In this document: one piece after another, positions 42,363 through 50,989 of the stretch | How the letters are laid out: the number at the start of each line of letters is the position of its first letter | Numbering within the stretch: position 1 is the first letter of the stretch | From: Paraburkholderia sp. BL9I2N2 | Lineage (GTDB): Bacteria; Pseudomonadota; Gammaproteobacteria; Burkholderiales; Burkholderiaceae | Direction: 5' to 3' | Assembly: GCF_004339745.1 (NCBI RefSeq) | Contig: NZ_SMGP01000002.1 | Coordinates: 124,001 to 188,000, forward strand | Length of the DNA stretch: 64,000 nt | Translations under genes and position numbers: made by a program | Notes under the pieces: generated by a model | The model's input: the letters and a program-made list of their open reading frames with translations, nothing else | Told to the model about the DNA's origin: nothing | The model's database searches: none

Positions 42363-42962
42363 TTACCACTTCGCGACCTGAATGACCCGCCCCGTGATGT
42401 CCTCGACGAGGCTCCGTTTGTACGCGTGGGCGACGGCCTCGGCGGGAACGCCGGCAGAGCGGGCCTGGCCCATCGCGGCAAGGGTTTCGGACACCCAGCC
42501 CGGACTCACGACATTGACCCGTGTCTTGCCCTGCAGTTCGAGCGCCGCCGACCTGCCGAACGCCTCGATCCCGGCATTCACGATACTCACGGCGGGGCTG
42601 CCTTGCATCGGATATTGGGCCAGGATGCCGCTGGTTAGCGTCAGGGATCCACCTTGCGTAACATGGCCGACGGAGCATCGGACGAGATTGACCTGACCCA
42701 TCAGCTTGTTGGCCAGACTGAACGAAAAATCTTCATCCGTCAGCGCTTCGAGCGGCGCGAATTTCGCCGAACCTGCGGCGCAAATCACGGCATCCACGGT
42801 TCCGAGTTGCCGATACATGGACACGATGGAGGCTTTGTCTGCGAGATCGACGGACAGGTCTGAGCCCGTACGGCTGGCGCCGATGATCTGGTGTTCGGGC
42901 GAAAGCAGGCGAACGATCTCTTTGCCGAGCAGTCCGGTTGCGCCGACTATCAGTACACGCAT
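42363..42962 (-). CDS. Short-chain dehydrogenase/reductase
   Basis: 199 residues, short for an SDR but complete. The nucleotide motif is VLIVGATGLLGKEI (residues 3-16), then CAAGSAKFAP and the late motif VNVVSPGWVSETL. The usual YxxxK active site appears as a changed SIVNAGIEAFGR, where Tyr and Lys are not evident, so activity is uncertain; such short members are common in proteobacteria. AGGAGA precedes the ATG. It stands alone, convergent with the hydrolase operon. Confidence 0.82.
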   Translation of the reverse strand: MRVLIVGATGLLGKEIVRLLSPEHQIIGASRTGSDLSVDLADKASIVSMYRQLGTVDAVICAAGSAKFAPLEALTDEDFSFSLANKLMGQVNLVRCSVGHVTQGGSLTLTSGILAQYPMQGSPAVSIVNAGIEAFGRSAALELQGKTRVNVVSPGWVSETLAAMGQARSAGVPAEAVAHAYKRSLVEDITGRVIQVAKW

Positions 42963-43149
42963 AGGTTCTCCTATGTCTGGAAAGGTCCCGCGGCGCGGAA
43001 CGACACATCACGCAAGGCGTGAGGAGACAGGACTTGAATATCGTACTACCTCTCGCGGCAACGTGAACGCTACGCGTCGTGCTGCGCCGCGGACCGGGCG
43101 AAAATGGCCCGTTCGCTCTCGTAGAGGAGCAGCACGCCATGTCCGCCAT

Positions 43150-43590
43150 TTAGCACTGCGCGACGCCTTGCACAGCGGACCGGGGCTTCAGCGGCACTAG
43201 TCCAATATTTTTTCGCAGTCGCTGACAATCGGGATTAGGTGTTCCATCTTCGAGCCATACGCGGTATTCGCGACATGGCGACGGCCGCAGAGGGTAGATT
43301 TCGCACCGGATGCCAGGCTTGCCGACTACCCCGCGCAGAGCGACGCAGCGTCCATAGCCGGCCTCCGTTCCCTTCATGCAGACAATGACTGGATTGACGG
43401 CGGATACGAGCTCATCCGGCACCGTGCCGCCTGGCGAACTCGCCATTTCACCCATATACATCGACACCCGGAAGTGCTGGCAACATGCTCCGCACGACAA
43501 GCACGGGTTGCTTTCGTCGTCAGCCATATCTACGAAGACACGGTTGTCGTCCTGGACATGAAGTAGTTGAACGATTTTGCTGTTGGTCAT
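43150..43590 (-). CDS. YkgJ-family cysteine-cluster protein
   Basis: 146 residues from the ATG at 43590. Alternatives are an internal ATG at 43527, which would begin MADDESNPCLSCGACC like many family members, or a longer frame to 43758. The Cys cluster CLSCGACCQ, then RCVALRG, RCEIYPLRPSPCREY and a late Cys are typical of the family, thought to bind zinc or iron. Function is not established. The small ORF at 43697-43840 lies upstream on the same strand. Confidence 0.78.
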   Translation of the reverse strand: MTNSKIVQLLHVQDDNRVFVDMADDESNPCLSCGACCQHFRVSMYMGEMASSPGGTVPDELVSAVNPVIVCMKGTEAGYGRCVALRGVVGKPGIRCEIYPLRPSPCREYRVWLEDGTPNPDCQRLRKNIGLVPLKPRSAVQGVAQC

Positions 43591-43696
43591 ATTCGTACTG
43601 AGCCGTTTATCGTACGGCTGGTTGCCGCGGCTAGCAGCCCCCGGCTGTGCTGCCTCGCATACGGGCTTTTCATGAGTGCCGAAAAAGCGCCGAAAA

Positions 43697-43840
43697 CTAT
43701 GAGAAGAGCGCTTTAAGGCGCTGCCAGAACGCAGCAAATTTGCGTGGTTCGCGAGCATGCATTGCGAGCATGGCGTCGTAGTGGGTGCGCGATTCCTGGA
43801 CGTGGGGCAGTTGTGAAAGGAGAAGGCCTAGGTTCATCAT
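43697..43840 (-). CDS. Small 47-residue hypothetical protein
   Basis: Reading leftward from the ATG at 43840, preceded by GGAGAAAT at good spacing, the frame gives 47 codons: MMNLGLLLSQLPHVQES, then RTHYDAMLAMHAREPRKF and AAFWQRLKALFS before TAG. It is a helical, amphipathic peptide with coding-like composition. I do not recognise the family. It lies 107 bases upstream of the YkgJ-type gene and may share its transcript. The chance of a shadow frame is reduced by the strong Shine-Dalgarno. Confidence 0.5.
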   Translation of the reverse strand: MMNLGLLLSQLPHVQESRTHYDAMLAMHAREPRKFAAFWQRLKALFS

Positions 43841-44427
43841 ATTTCTCCGAGCATTGAGCTTCTAGTAATCCAAATGGTGCGAATGAGCACAGCCGCGACT
43901 TGACGGACGCGACATGGCGCCACGCGAACGCGCGCGAAAGCTGCATTCGCATGGGCGCTATCAAGCGTGTATGGGGAATTAGCTGCGACGTGCACTGTCT
44001 GCCGGCTGGCAAGACAGCGGCTGAAAGAAGAGCGCGCGACGTCCTGCAGGTCAGACAGCGAAACTGCCAGAAAATCGACGACATCGATTGCGCAAGCCGC
44101 CACTCCTTCATTTGATCTTCTTGAGATTCTAGGCGTGCTCCAAATGCAGCGGCAAGTAAAAAGGCTGTAAAGAAGATCTTGCTAATTTCAAATAAGAAAA
44201 CGCAATAGCAAGCATTGCACGTTGGCGAACTCCAACGCGGTCGCTCGCGACCGGCGCAATGGGCAACAAAAAATGCACAGCGTCGGTGCATACGAAAATG
44301 GCGCATCAAAGCGCCAATATCGGTCGTGTCTTCCTTAAGTATTCGTATCGGGATGCCGTTAATCCCGATTAATTCTCCGAGTCGGCGAGGAGCCACGGGC
44401 TCCCCACTTCGCACGCAACTGGGATAT
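43841..44427. other. Long intergenic region with two dyads before the chemoreceptor gene
   Basis: 587 bases, less GC-rich than the flanks near 44110-44210, with no gene I can support on either strand; a 242-codon leftward frame lacks a ribosome-binding site and family features. Two inverted repeats stand near the right end: TGGCGC/GCGCCA (44299-44316) and ATCGGGAT/ATCCCGAT (44347-44369). Confidence 0.5.
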
Positions 44428-45489
44428 ATGAAAATGTCCATAGAGCAGGCAAAACCTCGTCAATCGTCCGAAGGGGCGGTCATCGCCGAGTTGACCCGCG
44501 AAGTGCGCAAGATATCCACGGATAAGATCGCCGATATCGACCTGATCAATCGCGAGGCGACCTATCTCGCCATCAACGCGTTGATCGAAGCCGCTCGTGC
44601 AGGAGAGGCCGGTCGCGGCTTTGCGGTCGTCGCCAACCAGGTCAAGAACGTGTCCGGCCGGATCGGGCAACTCACTGGCGAACTCGGTAAGGAATTGGCC
44701 AGCATCAGCGAACGCATGGTGACGGAGCTCGAGCGGCAACAAGGCCGGCGTCTGACCGACCTTGCGTTGAACATGATCGACGTGATCGACCGCAACCTCT
44801 ACGAACGTTCATGCGACGTGCGTTGGTGGGCAACCGATGCAGCGCTTGTCGATTGCATGACGACTGGATCGGCGTCGGCTGCCGCGCATGCGGCAAAGCG
44901 GCTGTCGGTCATCCTGGATAGCTATACGGTATACCTCGACATCTGGGTGCTGGATATCGAGGGTCGTGTCGTTGCGAATGGAAGACCTTCGCTGTTTCCA
45001 GTCGTCGGCACAGTGAACGCAGCCCAGCATGACTGGTTCGCCGCGGCGCTCGCTACGCGGTCCGGCGATGAGTACGCAACCGCCAACGTTGACGTAGCCG
45101 CGGGATTGAACGGCGCGCAGGTTGCCACCTATGCGACGGCGATCCGCCAGGACGGTGCAAGTGACGGAAAGGTCGTCGGCGTTCTGGCGGTGTTCTTCGA
45201 TTGGGCCAAGCAGGCGTCGACCGTCGTAAATAGCGTCCGGTTGACCAGTGGAGAACGGGAGCGCACGCGCTGCATGATCGTCGACGCATGTGGTCGAGTG
45301 ATCGCCTCCTCTGCAACAGCGGGCCGCGAGAGTATGCGCTTCGACCTGCCACCGAACAGGGCTGATATCGGAACCTACCGTACGGCTGGGGGATCGCTTG
45401 TCGGGTATGCGCTGACTCCGGGTTATGAAACTTATCGCGGTATGGGCTGGTTCGGCGTCATCGAGCAACAGCCGGATCGAACACCGTAA
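44428..45489 (+). CDS. Soluble chemoreceptor-like protein with N-terminal MCP tip and C-terminal Cache-like domain
   Basis: 353 residues from the ATG at 44428 (TGGGA upstream); the frame is open back to 44215 without support. Residues about 15-100 carry the MCP hairpin tip, EAARAGEAGRGFAVVANQV (57-75), which normally lies near the C-terminus of chemoreceptors. The rest (110-345) looks like a PDC/Cache sensor: YLDIWVLDIEGRVVANGR, VGTVNAAQHDWFAAAL and DACGRVIASS. No membrane segments are visible. So the usual order is reversed, in a soluble protein. Signal input to the CheA/CheW array from inside the cell is a plausible role. Confidence 0.8.
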   Translation: MKMSIEQAKPRQSSEGAVIAELTREVRKISTDKIADIDLINREATYLAINALIEAARAGEAGRGFAVVANQVKNVSGRIGQLTGELGKELASISERMVTELERQQGRRLTDLALNMIDVIDRNLYERSCDVRWWATDAALVDCMTTGSASAAAHAAKRLSVILDSYTVYLDIWVLDIEGRVVANGRPSLFPVVGTVNAAQHDWFAAALATRSGDEYATANVDVAAGLNGAQVATYATAIRQDGASDGKVVGVLAVFFDWAKQASTVVNSVRLTSGERERTRCMIVDACGRVIASSATAGRESMRFDLPPNRADIGTYRTAGGSLVGYALTPGYETYRGMGWFGVIEQQPDRTP

Positions 45490-45996
45490 CCGTGTCATTG
45501 GCGTGAACACACGCGGGTTGGGTCATCTGCAATGGTGGCATTCGCGCACGCGCCGCGGCCTGGTTCGCGAGGGACGCAGGGCGCAGGTGACTACAGGTTT
45601 ATGTAATAGCCGTGCTCCAGCGCGCTGACTATGCTCACGGGAGGGTGGAGCAAAGCGGGCCGTCACATAGATCGCAGATCCCGATCTTCGCTCGTTGGGC
45701 GAAGGTCCTTGCTGCGCCCGGGGTCAGGTAAGCGCAGGCGTTACTGGCTTGCGGTTCAAGGCGTACATACCGTGCTAATACGCTAGTCGATCGTGCGATT
45801 TGGACAGCGTTAGCAGACGAGGCACGGCACTATTGCCTCACTCGCGGCACGCTGGCTGCAGCGCTGCCGCTAATCGCATCGTGGCCATGAGTTGTGCGCT
45901 CGACTCGTCCGCGTCAGGTGATACGCGGCGTTTCCAGGCAACGCCACGATTCCACGTACGGCGACTTAGTGTCGCGCCAATTCAGGACGAAACGAG
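45490..45996. other. Intergenic region without supportable gene
   Basis: 507 bases between two plus-strand genes. No frame has a ribosome-binding site plus recognisable protein, and I see no tRNA-like cloverleaf or strong dyad. It should hold the promoter of the acetoacetate-decarboxylase-like gene. Confidence 0.45.
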
Positions 45997-46797
45997 ATGC
46001 CAAAAGCTTTTTCCGTTCCCATCACTCCGCAAGGAAAGTCCGCACTGGCGACACTGCCTCCGTGGCACTATTCCAGCGACTGCCTCGCCATCGAATACTG
46101 GGCCGACCAGAAAGCAATCGCTGCGCTTCTGCCGCCAGGCGTCACGGTGGACGAGAAATCAGGAGGGCGCGCCTTCTTCTGGTTTCTGGACTGGCAGTTC
46201 ACCGGTTCCAATGACGAAGTGACGGATCCTGCCCGGTATCAATACCGTGAGGCCTTCGTTCTGGTCGAGGCAGTCTTCGACGGGCTGCCGATCAATTACT
46301 GCCCGTACATCTTCGTCGACAACGATGCCGCCATCGCCCGCGGATGGGCGCAGGGTTTTCCCAAGAAACTCGCCAGTGTCTATCAGACCCGCAGTTTCTC
46401 CGCTCCCAGCGCGGCGGCTGCGCCGCTTGCCGAGGGAAGTCGCTTCGGCGCCAGCGTGTCCGCGCACGGAGAGCGGCTGGCAACCGCCCGTATCCAGCTC
46501 GAGGAACCTGTCGCTGACCCGACGACCGTTTTCAATCGGCCGACGACGATGCGCCGCTACTTTCCCCAACTCGCGGCCGGCAGTCAGGACAAGCCACCCG
46601 TCGACGAACTGACCATGTCGCTCACGGACAATCTCGCGATCGTGGATGTCTGGACCGGATCGGCGGAACTGAAGCTTCCCGAAGTCGATGGCGAGGACAT
46701 GCATCTGATTGCGCCGTTGCGCGTCGGCCGGGGTTATCGGCTGGGTATGGCGTATTCCGTGACCGACCTGCGCATTCTGAAGAACTACGTCGGTTGA
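45997..46797 (+). CDS. Acetoacetate decarboxylase family protein
   Basis: 266 residues. The Schiff-base lysine region is WAQGFPKKLASVY, with K123 and K124 matching the Lys pair of acetoacetate decarboxylase (K115/K116 in Clostridium). WHYSSDCLAIEYWAD and FWFLDWQF are further family segments. It may decarboxylate a beta-keto acid or act as an aldolase/dehydratase, since many ADC-family members do other Schiff-base chemistry. It is followed after 95 bases by a tautomerase, so a joint catabolic role is possible. Confidence 0.87.
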   Translation: MPKAFSVPITPQGKSALATLPPWHYSSDCLAIEYWADQKAIAALLPPGVTVDEKSGGRAFFWFLDWQFTGSNDEVTDPARYQYREAFVLVEAVFDGLPINYCPYIFVDNDAAIARGWAQGFPKKLASVYQTRSFSAPSAAAAPLAEGSRFGASVSAHGERLATARIQLEEPVADPTTVFNRPTTMRRYFPQLAAGSQDKPPVDELTMSLTDNLAIVDVWTGSAELKLPEVDGEDMHLIAPLRVGRGYRLGMAYSVTDLRILKNYVG

Positions 46798-46892
46798 TCG
46801 TCTGGACGGCCCCGTGAGTTGGCAAGGAGGCAGCTTATGTGGGCCACCGTCGATGAAAATGTCCGCGAAACGTCGATAGAGGATTCGCTTCC

Positions 46893-47267
46893 ATGCCGCT
46901 CTATACCTTGACTACTCAGGACGGCGCACTCAGCAGTGATGCCAAGGCCAAGCTCGCAATAGAGCTGACGACCCTGCATTCCGAATACGCGGGTGTGCCG
47001 AAAAATTGGGTGCATGTCGTGTTTCAGGACTATGCGCCGGGCAGCGGGTTCACCGCCGGAGAACCCGCGGCAACTGCCGCGCTGACGCTTTTGATGCGCG
47101 CCGGGCGGTCGCCTGCATACAAGCGGGAATTGCTACAGCGTCTTTGGAAACTGTTTCAGACCGCGACGGGAGCGCCCGATGACCAGCTTGTCATCGGCAT
47201 TCAGGAAGTGCCGGCCAGTCAGGCGATGGAGATGGGACAGGTCATGCCGGACATCGCGAACGAATAG
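46893..47267 (+). CDS. Tautomerase-superfamily protein
   Basis: 124 residues, about the size of cis-CaaD/MSAD-like fused members (pfam Tautomerase_3 style). It begins MPLYTL, leaving Pro as the N-terminal catalytic residue after Met removal. The segment NWVHVVFQDYAPGSGFTAGEP is a family-like region. It may tautomerise or dehalogenate an unsaturated acid. The ADC-family gene upstream and this gene may act on one keto/enol acid. Confidence 0.82.
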   Translation: MPLYTLTTQDGALSSDAKAKLAIELTTLHSEYAGVPKNWVHVVFQDYAPGSGFTAGEPAATAALTLLMRAGRSPAYKRELLQRLWKLFQTATGAPDDQLVIGIQEVPASQAMEMGQVMPDIANE

Positions 47268-47399
47268 AGGTGAGGGCGGCGGCGCCAACGAGCGTCCGCG
47301 CTTCCTGATGAACGCAATTCCAAAGCCCGCATTGCAACGTGTTGCAGGGCGTCGCATCGGCATTCTGCGCAGATGCGGCGTGCGAGACGGGGCGACCGA

Positions 47400-47609
47400 T
47401 CAGCATTCAGGCGCTGCGTCCCATTTTGGTTTCATTTCTTTACCCCACTTCTGCGGATCTTGTTTGTGCATTGTTTCCATTTCCTTGGCGACATCCGGGT
47501 GTTTGTCCATGACGTGTTTCGTCATGACCTGTACCATTTCGTCCCATGATTCAGCCGATAACTTCTGCTCACATTTACCGCCGAGCTCTTTGCACGTCAT
47601 GGTTTTCAT
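47400..47609 (-). CDS. DUF1059 small protein
   Basis: 69 residues from the ATG at 47609, which has GGAG at correct spacing; an upstream in-frame start at 47627 is less likely. MKTMTCKELGGKCEQKLSA followed by a helical MVQVMTKHVMDKHPDVAKEM matches the DUF1059 pattern with Cys at residues 6 and 13. These small proteins have no established function, though some are linked to stress. It stands alone, convergent with the tautomerase gene. Confidence 0.82.
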   Translation of the reverse strand: MKTMTCKELGGKCEQKLSAESWDEMVQVMTKHVMDKHPDVAKEMETMHKQDPQKWGKEMKPKWDAAPEC

Positions 47610-47863
47610 TTGAAATCTCCTTGTCACTTCTTACAGGAATATGGGTGCACGGTGACACACCGTGGACACGCGGGCAGACGCGTCGCGAAAGCGGGCGACG
47701 TGGCTGGACGCGAGGTTCACATTTCCCTCGCAATTGCTGGTCCTGAGGTCATGGATCACCACCCCTTGCCACCGCCTGACTCAAGAAACTTTGCCTGAAG
47801 ATGCTGTATCGTGAACGCCTCCGCGTTTACACAGAGCCCACGATCACCGTAGAGACGCCTTAG

Positions 47864-48322
47864 ATGACCCCACTCCACAGCAATCCAGCTTTCTACCAAC
47901 TCCTTACCGACAGTTACGCCCGGGTGCTTGGCCACCCTCTGGTGCCGCACGCCATGCCCGTAGTCGAAGCTGCCGAATGGCTCTACGAGAGCGCACCGTT
48001 CGCGGTGCTTGCGCACAACACCGATCCCGACCCGCTCTTTATTTACGGCAATAAGGCGGCGCAGCGTCGCTTTGAATATAGCTGGGATGAAATTACCCGT
48101 TTGCCGTCCCGGCTCTCGGCTGAAGCCCCGAATCGCGAGGAGCGACAACAGTTCCTCGCACGCGTGCAGCGGCTTGGCTATGAGGCGGGCTACAAGGGCG
48201 TGCGCATCACCAAGTCAGGCCAGCGCTTCATGATCGAGGAAGCAACACTGTGGCAACTTCTCGATGGGGAAGGCAAATTGCACGGCCAGGCGGTTGTCAT
48301 CCCGCGCACGCGCGACATTTGA
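47864..48322 (+). CDS. MEKHLA-domain (PAS-like) protein
   Basis: 152 residues made up almost wholly of a PAS-related MEKHLA domain: WLYESAPFAVLAHNTDPDPLF then YGNKAAQRRFEYSWDEI and a long helical loop ending in the PAS beta sheet. It lacks an output domain, so it probably binds a small ligand or acts through partner proteins. It is a stand-alone gene 161 bases ahead of the Rieske oxygenase operon and may not belong to it. Confidence 0.82.
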   Translation: MTPLHSNPAFYQLLTDSYARVLGHPLVPHAMPVVEAAEWLYESAPFAVLAHNTDPDPLFIYGNKAAQRRFEYSWDEITRLPSRLSAEAPNREERQQFLARVQRLGYEAGYKGVRITKSGQRFMIEEATLWQLLDGEGKLHGQAVVIPRTRDI

Positions 48323-48483
48323 TCGTGCATACCGAGGGGTACCGGGTGTGTCCGCTTCGCTCCCTGCTCCAGCCATCGAAAATTTGCGATTCAGCCAGCA
48401 AATAATTGCGTTTGTTCTGTCCGTCTTCCCCCGATAACCTGCGTATATCCCCAATACCAGCGTTATCCGAGGAAAGACGAGTC

Positions 48484-49533
48484 ATGAAGCTTCTGAAAAA
48501 CACGTGGTACGCGGCCGCCTGGAGCCGTGACGTCGGGTCCGGGTTCGTCACTCGCGATCTGCTGGGCGAGCCGGTGCTGCTGTATCGCAAGCACGACGGC
48601 TCGCCCGTCGCGATGATCGACCGCTGCCCGCATCGTTTTGCTCCGCTGTCGATGGGCAAGCGCGTCGGCGACGGCGTCGAGTGCGGTTATCACGGCCTGC
48701 AATTCGATTGCAGCGGCGCGTGCTCGCTGAATCCCCACGGCGACGGCCGCATTCCACCGGCCGCGCGCGTGCGCGCGTTTCCCGCCGCGGACCGGCACGG
48801 GCTGATCTGGATCTGGGCGGGCGAGCTGTCGCGCGCCGACCGGAGCCTGATTCCCGATTTCTCGCATCTGCTGTCGCCGCAACTGAAAACCGTCGGCGAC
48901 CAGATGACGCAAAAAGCGCACTACGAATTGGTCGTCGACAACCTGATGGACCTCTCGCACGTCAACTACCTGCACGCGCCGTATCAGCAGGTCGACGATT
49001 TCCTCAAGGCGAAACACGACGTGGTGCAGGACGGCAGTGCGCTGGAAAGCCGCCGCACGATACCGGCCACGCGCGCGCCGCAATCGTTCCGGCCGTTTCT
49101 CGACGACCCCGACGCGCCCGTCGAATACTGGCTGAACATTCGCTGGCACGCGCCGGGATGCTGCATGCTGGAGACCGGCGTCGTGCCCGTCGGCAGGCCG
49201 CGCGAAATGGGCCTCGTGCGTATCGGCACGCATATCGTCACGCCGATCGGCGCGGCCTCGACGCAATATCTCTACGCGAGTTCGCGCAACTATCGCCTCG
49301 ACGACGCCGAGGCCGACAACGAGACGACGCGCTGGCAGCAGATGGGCTTTCACGAGCAGGACAAGCCGATGATCGAAGGCGTGCAGACGCGCATGGGCGA
49401 TCGCGAACTGCTGTCGATGCGGCCGATCCTGCTGGCGACCGACGCCGCCGCGATCCGCGCGCGGCGCCTGCTCGCGGCGATGATCGAAGCCGAAGCGCGC
49501 GTCGACGAACCCGCCCCGGCCGCCGTCGCCTGA
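48484..49533 (+). CDS. Rieske aromatic oxygenase, VanA/TsaM-like (O-demethylase type)
   Basis: 349 residues from the ATG at 48484. Rieske ligands C48-x-H50 and C67-x2-H70 (RCPHRFAPL ... CGYHGL). The mononuclear iron region is DNLMDLSHVNYLHAP with H159 and H164. Length and the MKLLKNTWYAAAWSRD start fit vanillate-demethylase-like monooxygenases, which demethylate or hydroxylate methoxy- or methyl-aromatic acids. It is paired with the reductase at 50990 and an AAHS-type transporter between them. The substrate is not readable; vanillate-like compounds are the default guess. Confidence 0.87.
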   Translation: MKLLKNTWYAAAWSRDVGSGFVTRDLLGEPVLLYRKHDGSPVAMIDRCPHRFAPLSMGKRVGDGVECGYHGLQFDCSGACSLNPHGDGRIPPAARVRAFPAADRHGLIWIWAGELSRADRSLIPDFSHLLSPQLKTVGDQMTQKAHYELVVDNLMDLSHVNYLHAPYQQVDDFLKAKHDVVQDGSALESRRTIPATRAPQSFRPFLDDPDAPVEYWLNIRWHAPGCCMLETGVVPVGRPREMGLVRIGTHIVTPIGAASTQYLYASSRNYRLDDAEADNETTRWQQMGFHEQDKPMIEGVQTRMGDRELLSMRPILLATDAAAIRARRLLAAMIEAEARVDEPAPAAVA

Positions 49534-49602
49534 AGTGCGCGCGGACCACGCTTAAAAAACAAAACAGGCGGGACGCAAAGCGCCCGCTTTACGGAGACAG
49601 AC

Positions 49603-50967
49603 ATGCAATCAACCGCTTCGCCGGGCGCCGCCGCCTCGCTGATCGACAGCCGGCCGCTCTCGGCCTGCCAGCGCCTGATTCTCGTATTGTGCGGATCAGT
49701 GATCTTTCTCGACGGGCTCGACACCCAGTCGATCAGCGTGGCCACCAAGGCCATGGCGCATGCGCTGAACGTGCCGCTGGCGAGCTTCGGCGTGGTGTTC
49801 TCGGTGCTGCAGCTCGGCGGCCTGATCGGCACCTTCGTGTTCGGCTACCTCGCCGACCGGGTCGGGCGCCGCCCGCTCGTGATCGTCGCGGCGCTGCTGA
49901 TCGGCGCGCTCACGCTCGGCACGGCGTCCGTGAACAACTACACGCAACTGCTGATCGTGCGTTTTCTCGGCGGAGTGGGCCTCGGCGGCATCTTTCCATG
50001 CGTGCTCGCACTGGGCGCGGAATATGTGCACAGCCGCTCGAAAGGCCTCGCGGTCGCTCTGCTGTTCGCCAACTATTCGCTCGGCGCGGCGGTGGGCGCG
50101 ATGATCAACGGCTACGTGCTGGCGCATTACGGCTGGCGCGCGGTCTATGTGGTCGGTGGCGTGCTGTCGATTGCCGCGGCGCTCGCGATCATCGCGTGGC
50201 TGCCGGAATCGCCACATTTCCTTGCCTCGCGCGGCAAGATGGACAAGCTGCGCGCGGTGTTCCAGCGCCTCTATCCCAACGAGGCGATCGACGTCGAGCC
50301 GCTGCGCGTGAGCGCTGGGTCCGAGGCGGCACAAAAGCCCGCGCGCGGCGGCGTGCCGGTGCGGGAGATTTTCAGCGAAGGGCGCACGGGGATCACTTTG
50401 CTGCTGCTCGGCATCCTGATGCTCAGCTACGCGACCATCAAGGTGATGACGGTGTGGCTCACACCGCTTCTGCAGACTGCGGGCATTTCGGTGGTGCACA
50501 CGTCGTACGTGCTCGCGAGCCTCGACATCGGCTCGATGCTCGGACTCGGTGTAGCGGGTTACGTCGTGAGCCGTTTCGGGCCGACGCGCTCGCTGTTGCC
50601 GTCGCTGCTGCTGCTCGCGGTCGCCACCGTGGTGGTCGCCTGCGAAGTCACGCGTTTCGGCGTGCTGCTGCCAAGCGGCTTTGTGATTGGCTTCACGGGG
50701 GGAATCGGCCAGTCCGCGCCGCTCGCGCTGTTCGCGCTGATCTTTCCGACCCGTGTGCGTTCCACCGCGCTCGGCCTCGGCGGCGCCGCCGGCCAGATCG
50801 GCAAGATCGGCTCGCCGATGCTGGTGGGCGCGGTGCTTGCGAACGGCTGGAAACCCGAGACCATTCTCTTCGCCGTCGCTCTGCTGCCGGCAATCGGCGT
50901 GCTGCTGATGCTATGCGTAACGCTGTCGCGCCGCCACGCGGTGACGAGCGTGAGCCAGAGCGCCTGA
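49603..50967 (+). CDS. MFS aromatic acid:H+ symporter (AAHS type)
   Basis: 454 residues with 12 hydrophobic segments. The AAHS signature FLDGLDTQS in helix 1, GYLADRVGRRP in the first loop and LPESPHFLASRGK after helix 6 are present. It imports benzoate-, vanillate- or 4-hydroxybenzoate-like acids. GGAG lies just upstream of the start. It sits between the Rieske oxygenase and its reductase, so it most likely feeds that enzyme. Confidence 0.9.
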   Translation: MQSTASPGAAASLIDSRPLSACQRLILVLCGSVIFLDGLDTQSISVATKAMAHALNVPLASFGVVFSVLQLGGLIGTFVFGYLADRVGRRPLVIVAALLIGALTLGTASVNNYTQLLIVRFLGGVGLGGIFPCVLALGAEYVHSRSKGLAVALLFANYSLGAAVGAMINGYVLAHYGWRAVYVVGGVLSIAAALAIIAWLPESPHFLASRGKMDKLRAVFQRLYPNEAIDVEPLRVSAGSEAAQKPARGGVPVREIFSEGRTGITLLLLGILMLSYATIKVMTVWLTPLLQTAGISVVHTSYVLASLDIGSMLGLGVAGYVVSRFGPTRSLLPSLLLLAVATVVVACEVTRFGVLLPSGFVIGFTGGIGQSAPLALFALIFPTRVRSTALGLGGAAGQIGKIGSPMLVGAVLANGWKPETILFAVALLPAIGVLLMLCVTLSRRHAVTSVSQSA

Positions 50968-50989
50968 CGACTTCACACTCAAAACTCAT

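Noticed and set aside
43713..44441. 242-codon minus-strand frame in the intergenic region
   Set aside because: No ribosome-binding site, irregular composition with many Cys and Arg, and it overlaps the better-supported 47-residue ORF in another frame.
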